The translations under genes and the position numbers were made by a program. The notes beneath the pieces were generated by a model. That model was given only the letters and a program-made list of their open reading frames with translations, had not been told where the DNA came from and ran no database searches. From DASQBT01 sp963746955 (lineage in GTDB: Bacteria > Pseudomonadota > Gammaproteobacteria > Burkholderiales > Thiobacillaceae), in assembly GCA_963746955.1 (NCBI GenBank), contig CAVVDR010000005.1, positions 62,001 to 126,000 of the forward strand: a stretch of 64,000 nt of DNA, read 5' to 3'. Positions 61,103 to 64,000 of this stretch are shown piece by piece. The number at the start of each line of letters is the position of its first letter. Within the stretch, counting starts at the first letter, position 1.

Positions 61103-62890
61103 GTGGGCAAAATCCTCGAAATCAACGGGCCGCTGGTAAAGCTTGAACTTCCCCAGACCATGATCGGTGAACAGGTCCGGGTCGGCAGACTGCGCCTGGT
61201 CGGCGAAGTCATTGCTCGTGAGGGCGACACCGCACTGGCCCAGCTTTATGAGAACACAGAAGGACTGCGCCCCGGTGAAACAGCAGAAGGGTTGGGTTAT
61301 CCGCTTTCGGTGGAACTGGGACCGGGTTTGCTGGGAACCATCTTTGACGGGATCCAGCGTCCACTTCATGCAGTCCGCGCGCTGAGCGGCGATTACATTG
61401 CGCGTGGGATCGAAGTGGCCGCACTGCCACGCGACAAACGCTGGTCCTTCGTGCCCAACCCGCAACTGCTGAACACGCAGTTGAAGGGCGGCGAAATACT
61501 CGGAACAGTACAGGAAACCACCAGCAGCGAGCACCGCATCCTGGCCCCACCGGACGCGGCAGGCGAGCTGGTGGATCTCGCTTCTCGCGGCGAATACGGC
61601 GTGGAAGACATCATCGCCCACCTGCGCATGGCGGACGGCACGATGCGCGAATTGCGGCTGTTCCATCGTTGGCCGGTGCGCACCCCGCGCCCCTACCGCG
61701 GACGCAATCATGCGGTCGAGCCGCTGCTCACCGGCCAGCGCATCCTCGACACCTTCTATCCGCTGCTCAAGGGCGGCAAGGCAGCCATTCCCGGGCCATT
61801 CGGGGCGGGCAAGACCATGCTGCAGCACCAGATCGCGCGCTGGTGCAATGCCCAGATTGTGATCTTCGTCGGCTGCGGTGAACGCGGCAATGAGCTGACC
61901 GACATTCTTGAATCCATGCCCCTGCTCACCGACCCGCACACCGGCCGGCCCCTGATGGAACGCACCCTGCTGGTGGCCAATACCTCCAACATGCCGGTGG
62001 TGGCACGCGAAGCCTCGATCTATGTGGGGATCACTCTGGCCGAATATTTCCGCGATCAGGGCTACGACGTGGTCATGGTCGCCGACTCTACCAGCCGCTG
62101 GGCCGAGGCCTTGCGGGAAGTTGCCGGTCGCCTGGGACACATGCCTGTGGAAGAAGGTTATCCAGCCTATCTGGGTTCGCGGCTGGCAGCCTTTTACGAA
62201 CGGGCCGGCCGGGTGGAGACGCTTTCTGGAAGCCATGGCTCGGTCACTCTGATCGGAGCGATTTCGCCTCCTGGAGGAGATTTTTCCGAACCGGTGACCA
62301 GCCACACCAAGGAGATCATTCAAACCTTCTGGGCCCTTTCGAAGGAGCTGGCCGATGCTCGCCATTACCCGGCCATCGACTGGCTGGAGAGCTTCTCCGG
62401 CTATGTGGGCCCGGCCGCCAAGTGGTGGACGGAAAATGTGGATCGAAATTGGGAACAAGCCCGGACCCGGGCTCTGGCCCTGCTGATCCAGTCGGAAGAA
62501 TTGCAGCGCATCGTCAATCTGGTCGGCGTGGAAGCCCTGTCCAGTGAGCAGCGCTGGACCCTCGAAGGCGCCTCCCTGCTCAAGGAGGGCCTGCTGCAAC
62601 AAAGCGCAGTTGACGAAGTGGACAGCTATTGCGGCCCGCAAAAACAGTTTGTCCTGCTTGCGGGGCTGCTCGGCCTTTATGCCGAGGGCCTTAAATTGGT
62701 CAAGGATGGCGCGCCGGTCCAGCGCCTGCTGCAGCTTCCATTGCTGGCCCAGGCCAGGCGCTGGAAAAATCAGTTCACCGAGGATCAACGGCACGAGCTG
62801 GAGGAAAAGATCGCCGCCGCCGTGGGAGAAATAGACAAGCTCAGGCTGGACTATCCGCCCCAGCCCACCAATTTAGAACACTCAACGTGA
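61103..62890 (+). CDS. A/V-type ATPase catalytic subunit A
   Basis: A 595-residue catalytic subunit starting at GTG 61103. Walker A is GPFGAGKTML and the A-type insertion lies at ~100-190. VIFVGCGERGNELTDIL, MVADSTSRWAEALREV and EEGYPAYLGSRLAAFYERAG are diagnostic. The stop overlaps the subunit B start GTG by 4 bp. In related proteobacterial enzymes such ATPases may run as proton or sodium pumps; the coupling ion cannot be set from this subunit. Confidence 0.96.
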   Translation: MGKILEINGPLVKLELPQTMIGEQVRVGRLRLVGEVIAREGDTALAQLYENTEGLRPGETAEGLGYPLSVELGPGLLGTIFDGIQRPLHAVRALSGDYIARGIEVAALPRDKRWSFVPNPQLLNTQLKGGEILGTVQETTSSEHRILAPPDAAGELVDLASRGEYGVEDIIAHLRMADGTMRELRLFHRWPVRTPRPYRGRNHAVEPLLTGQRILDTFYPLLKGGKAAIPGPFGAGKTMLQHQIARWCNAQIVIFVGCGERGNELTDILESMPLLTDPHTGRPLMERTLLVANTSNMPVVAREASIYVGITLAEYFRDQGYDVVMVADSTSRWAEALREVAGRLGHMPVEEGYPAYLGSRLAAFYERAGRVETLSGSHGSVTLIGAISPPGGDFSEPVTSHTKEIIQTFWALSKELADARHYPAIDWLESFSGYVGPAAKWWTENVDRNWEQARTRALALLIQSEELQRIVNLVGVEALSSEQRWTLEGASLLKEGLLQQSAVDEVDSYCGPQKQFVLLAGLLGLYAEGLKLVKDGAPVQRLLQLPLLAQARRWKNQFTEDQRHELEEKIAAAVGEIDKLRLDYPPQPTNLEHST

Positions 62891-64000
62891 AGAACATTGA
62901 ATACCGCACCTGCGCCTCCGCCCAAGGGGGGCTCATCGTTATGAAGGGGGTGCCCAGCATTTCCGCCGGCAGCCTGGTCAGCCTGCGGGACCACACGGGC
63001 CGGCTGCGCACCGGTCTGGTAATCCGCACCGCAGAAGACAGCGTCCTGGTTGAAGTCTTCGAAGGCACCGATGACATCGACCTGGAACACACCTGGATCC
63101 GGTTTCTCGACGAGCCCTTCAGCCTGCCGGTTTCCCGCGGCATACTTGGCCGCACCTTCAACGGCGCAGGCCAGCCGCGCGATGGCCGGCCGCCCATCAT
63201 TTCCGCCGACCGGCGCAACGTCAACGGCTCCCCGGTCAACCCGGCCGCGCGCGCCTATCCGCGCGAATTCATCCAGACCGGCATCTCCGCCATCGATGGT
63301 ATGAACTCGCTCACGCGCGGGCAGAAACTGCCAATTTTTTCCGGCGGCGGTCTGCCGCACAACCGCGTGGCCGCGCAGATCGTGCGGCAAGCGAAGTTGT
63401 TAGGGGAGAGCGCAGCGGACTTCGTCGTCGTGTTTGCCGCCTTCGGCGTGCCCAGCACCGATGCGCGCTTCTTCCAGGAGAGCTTTGAGGAAAGCGGCGT
63501 ATTGAACAAGGTGGTGGTATTCCTCAACCTGGCCGACGAGCCGGTGATCGAACGCCTGCTCACGCCCCGCGTGGCGCTGACCGCCGCCGAATACCTGGCG
63601 CACGAGCTGGACTACCACGTGCTGGTGGTGATGACAGACATGACGGCGTATGCCGAGGCGCTACGCGAAGTCGCCGTGCTGCGCGGGGACGTGCCGGCGC
63701 GCAAGGGCTATCCGGGCTATCTGTATTCCGACCTGGCGGAACTCTACGAGCGCGCGGGCAAGATCAAGGACCGGCGCGGCTCGATTACGCTGATCCCGGT
63801 GCTGTCCATGCCCTCCGACGACATTACCCATCCGATTCCCGATCTCACCGGCTACATCACCGAGGGCCAAATCGTGCTCTCCCGCGAGCTGGCTGGCCAG
63901 GGTATCTATCCGCCAGTCGCGGTGCTGCCTTCCTTGTCGCGCTTGATGAAGGACGGCATCGGCAAGAACGACACGCGCGAGGACCATCCCCATGTCGCCA
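62887..64000 (+). CDS. A/V-type ATPase subunit B, 5' part (runs off window end)
   Basis: The first 371 residues of the non-catalytic nucleotide-binding subunit, from GTG 62887. Typical segments are ILGRTFNGAGQPRDG, FIQTGISAIDGMNSLTRGQKLPIFSGGGLPHN (in part), FAAFGVPSTDARFFQ and YSDLAELYERAGK. The P-loop position reads GGGLPHNRV, as expected for a non-catalytic subunit. Subunit D would follow beyond the window. Confidence 0.95.
   Translation, partial: MKNIEYRTCASAQGGLIVMKGVPSISAGSLVSLRDHTGRLRTGLVIRTAEDSVLVEVFEGTDDIDLEHTWIRFLDEPFSLPVSRGILGRTFNGAGQPRDGRPPIISADRRNVNGSPVNPAARAYPREFIQTGISAIDGMNSLTRGQKLPIFSGGGLPHNRVAAQIVRQAKLLGESAADFVVVFAAFGVPSTDARFFQESFEESGVLNKVVVFLNLADEPVIERLLTPRVALTAAEYLAHELDYHVLVVMTDMTAYAEALREVAVLRGDVPARKGYPGYLYSDLAELYERAGKIKDRRGSITLIPVLSMPSDDITHPIPDLTGYITEGQIVLSRELAGQGIYPPVAVLPSLSRLMKDGIGKNDTREDHPHVA

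Noticed and set aside
1..64000. CRISPR arrays, prophage, integrase with attachment sites
   Set aside because: No regularly spaced repeats, phage structural genes or integrase were seen.

Overview
The window looks like chromosome from a chemolithotrophic betaproteobacterium of the Nitrosomonadales / Thiobacillus-Sulfuricella kind. This is inferred from gene content and the style of the housekeeping genes (RelA, ComEC, BamD, RluD, PgeF, LolCD), not from a database search. It has two [NiFe] uptake hydrogenases, a polysulfide-reductase-type molybdoenzyme with sulfur-transport genes, several c-type cytochromes and a bacterial A/V-type ATPase.

Region 1 (1-29.3 kb) is mostly housekeeping. In order: 5' end of thrS, tRNA-Val(GAC), a Mut7-C RNase-like protein, a stand-alone RelA/SpoT-domain synthetase behind a broken BrnT/BrnA toxin-antitoxin pair, a decayed relA 3' fragment, three small membrane or coiled-coil proteins, relA, comEC, a CBS protein, lolDC, yjbQ, an RpfE-like protein, a frameshifted rimO, trhO, pgeF, rluD, bamD, a PII gene, nadE, sucDC, a FemAB-like acyltransferase, a cAMP-phosphodiesterase-like protein, a thermonuclease, a Met-rich repeat protein with an apparent frameshift, and a monohaem cytochrome c. 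Four loci (brnT, brnA, rimO, the Met-rich gene) carry reading-frame breaks. Some may be assembly indels.

Region 2 (29.6-39.9 kb) begins with a BrkB-cyclic-nucleotide-binding fusion. It then carries hypCABD on the minus strand, divergent from a complete Isp-type (group 1e-like) hydrogenase operon: protease, HupH-type C-terminal domain protein, hynS, isp1 (cytochrome b), isp2 (HdrB/C-like), an unrecognised 148-residue protein, hynL. Isp1/Isp2 would link H2 oxidation or production to the quinone pool and/or sulfur metabolism.

Region 3 (40.0-64.0 kb) is an A/V-type ATPase locus split in two. A G/H-like stalk gene and subunit C (40.0-41.4 kb) are separated by about 16 kb from subunits I-K-F-E-A-B (57.6 kb to the window end). 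The intervening segment starts with an IS630-type transposase remnant. It contains a second hydrogenase operon (hupS-hupL-cytochrome b-protease-lipoprotein cytochrome c) whose small subunit has Asn in place of a conserved proximal-cluster Cys. It also has a periplasmic MsrB, a sulfur module (two YeeE/YedE half-transporters, PsrA/PsrB/PsrC-type molybdoenzyme, a rhodanese lipoprotein lacking the catalytic Cys), an eleven-haem cytochrome, a rubrerythrin and a UbiA-type prenyltransferase.

The best candidate for an undescribed system is the 48.2-54.0 kb sulfur operon. Two of its products, the second YeeE/YedE subunit and the rhodanese-like lipoprotein, both end in a Pro-rich tail finishing Glu-Gly-Cys-stop. 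That resembles a swinging-arm sulfur carrier (compare the C-terminal GGCGG arm of SoxY) and suggests persulfide trafficking between the membrane channel, the dead rhodanese and the molybdoenzyme. This is inference and testable.
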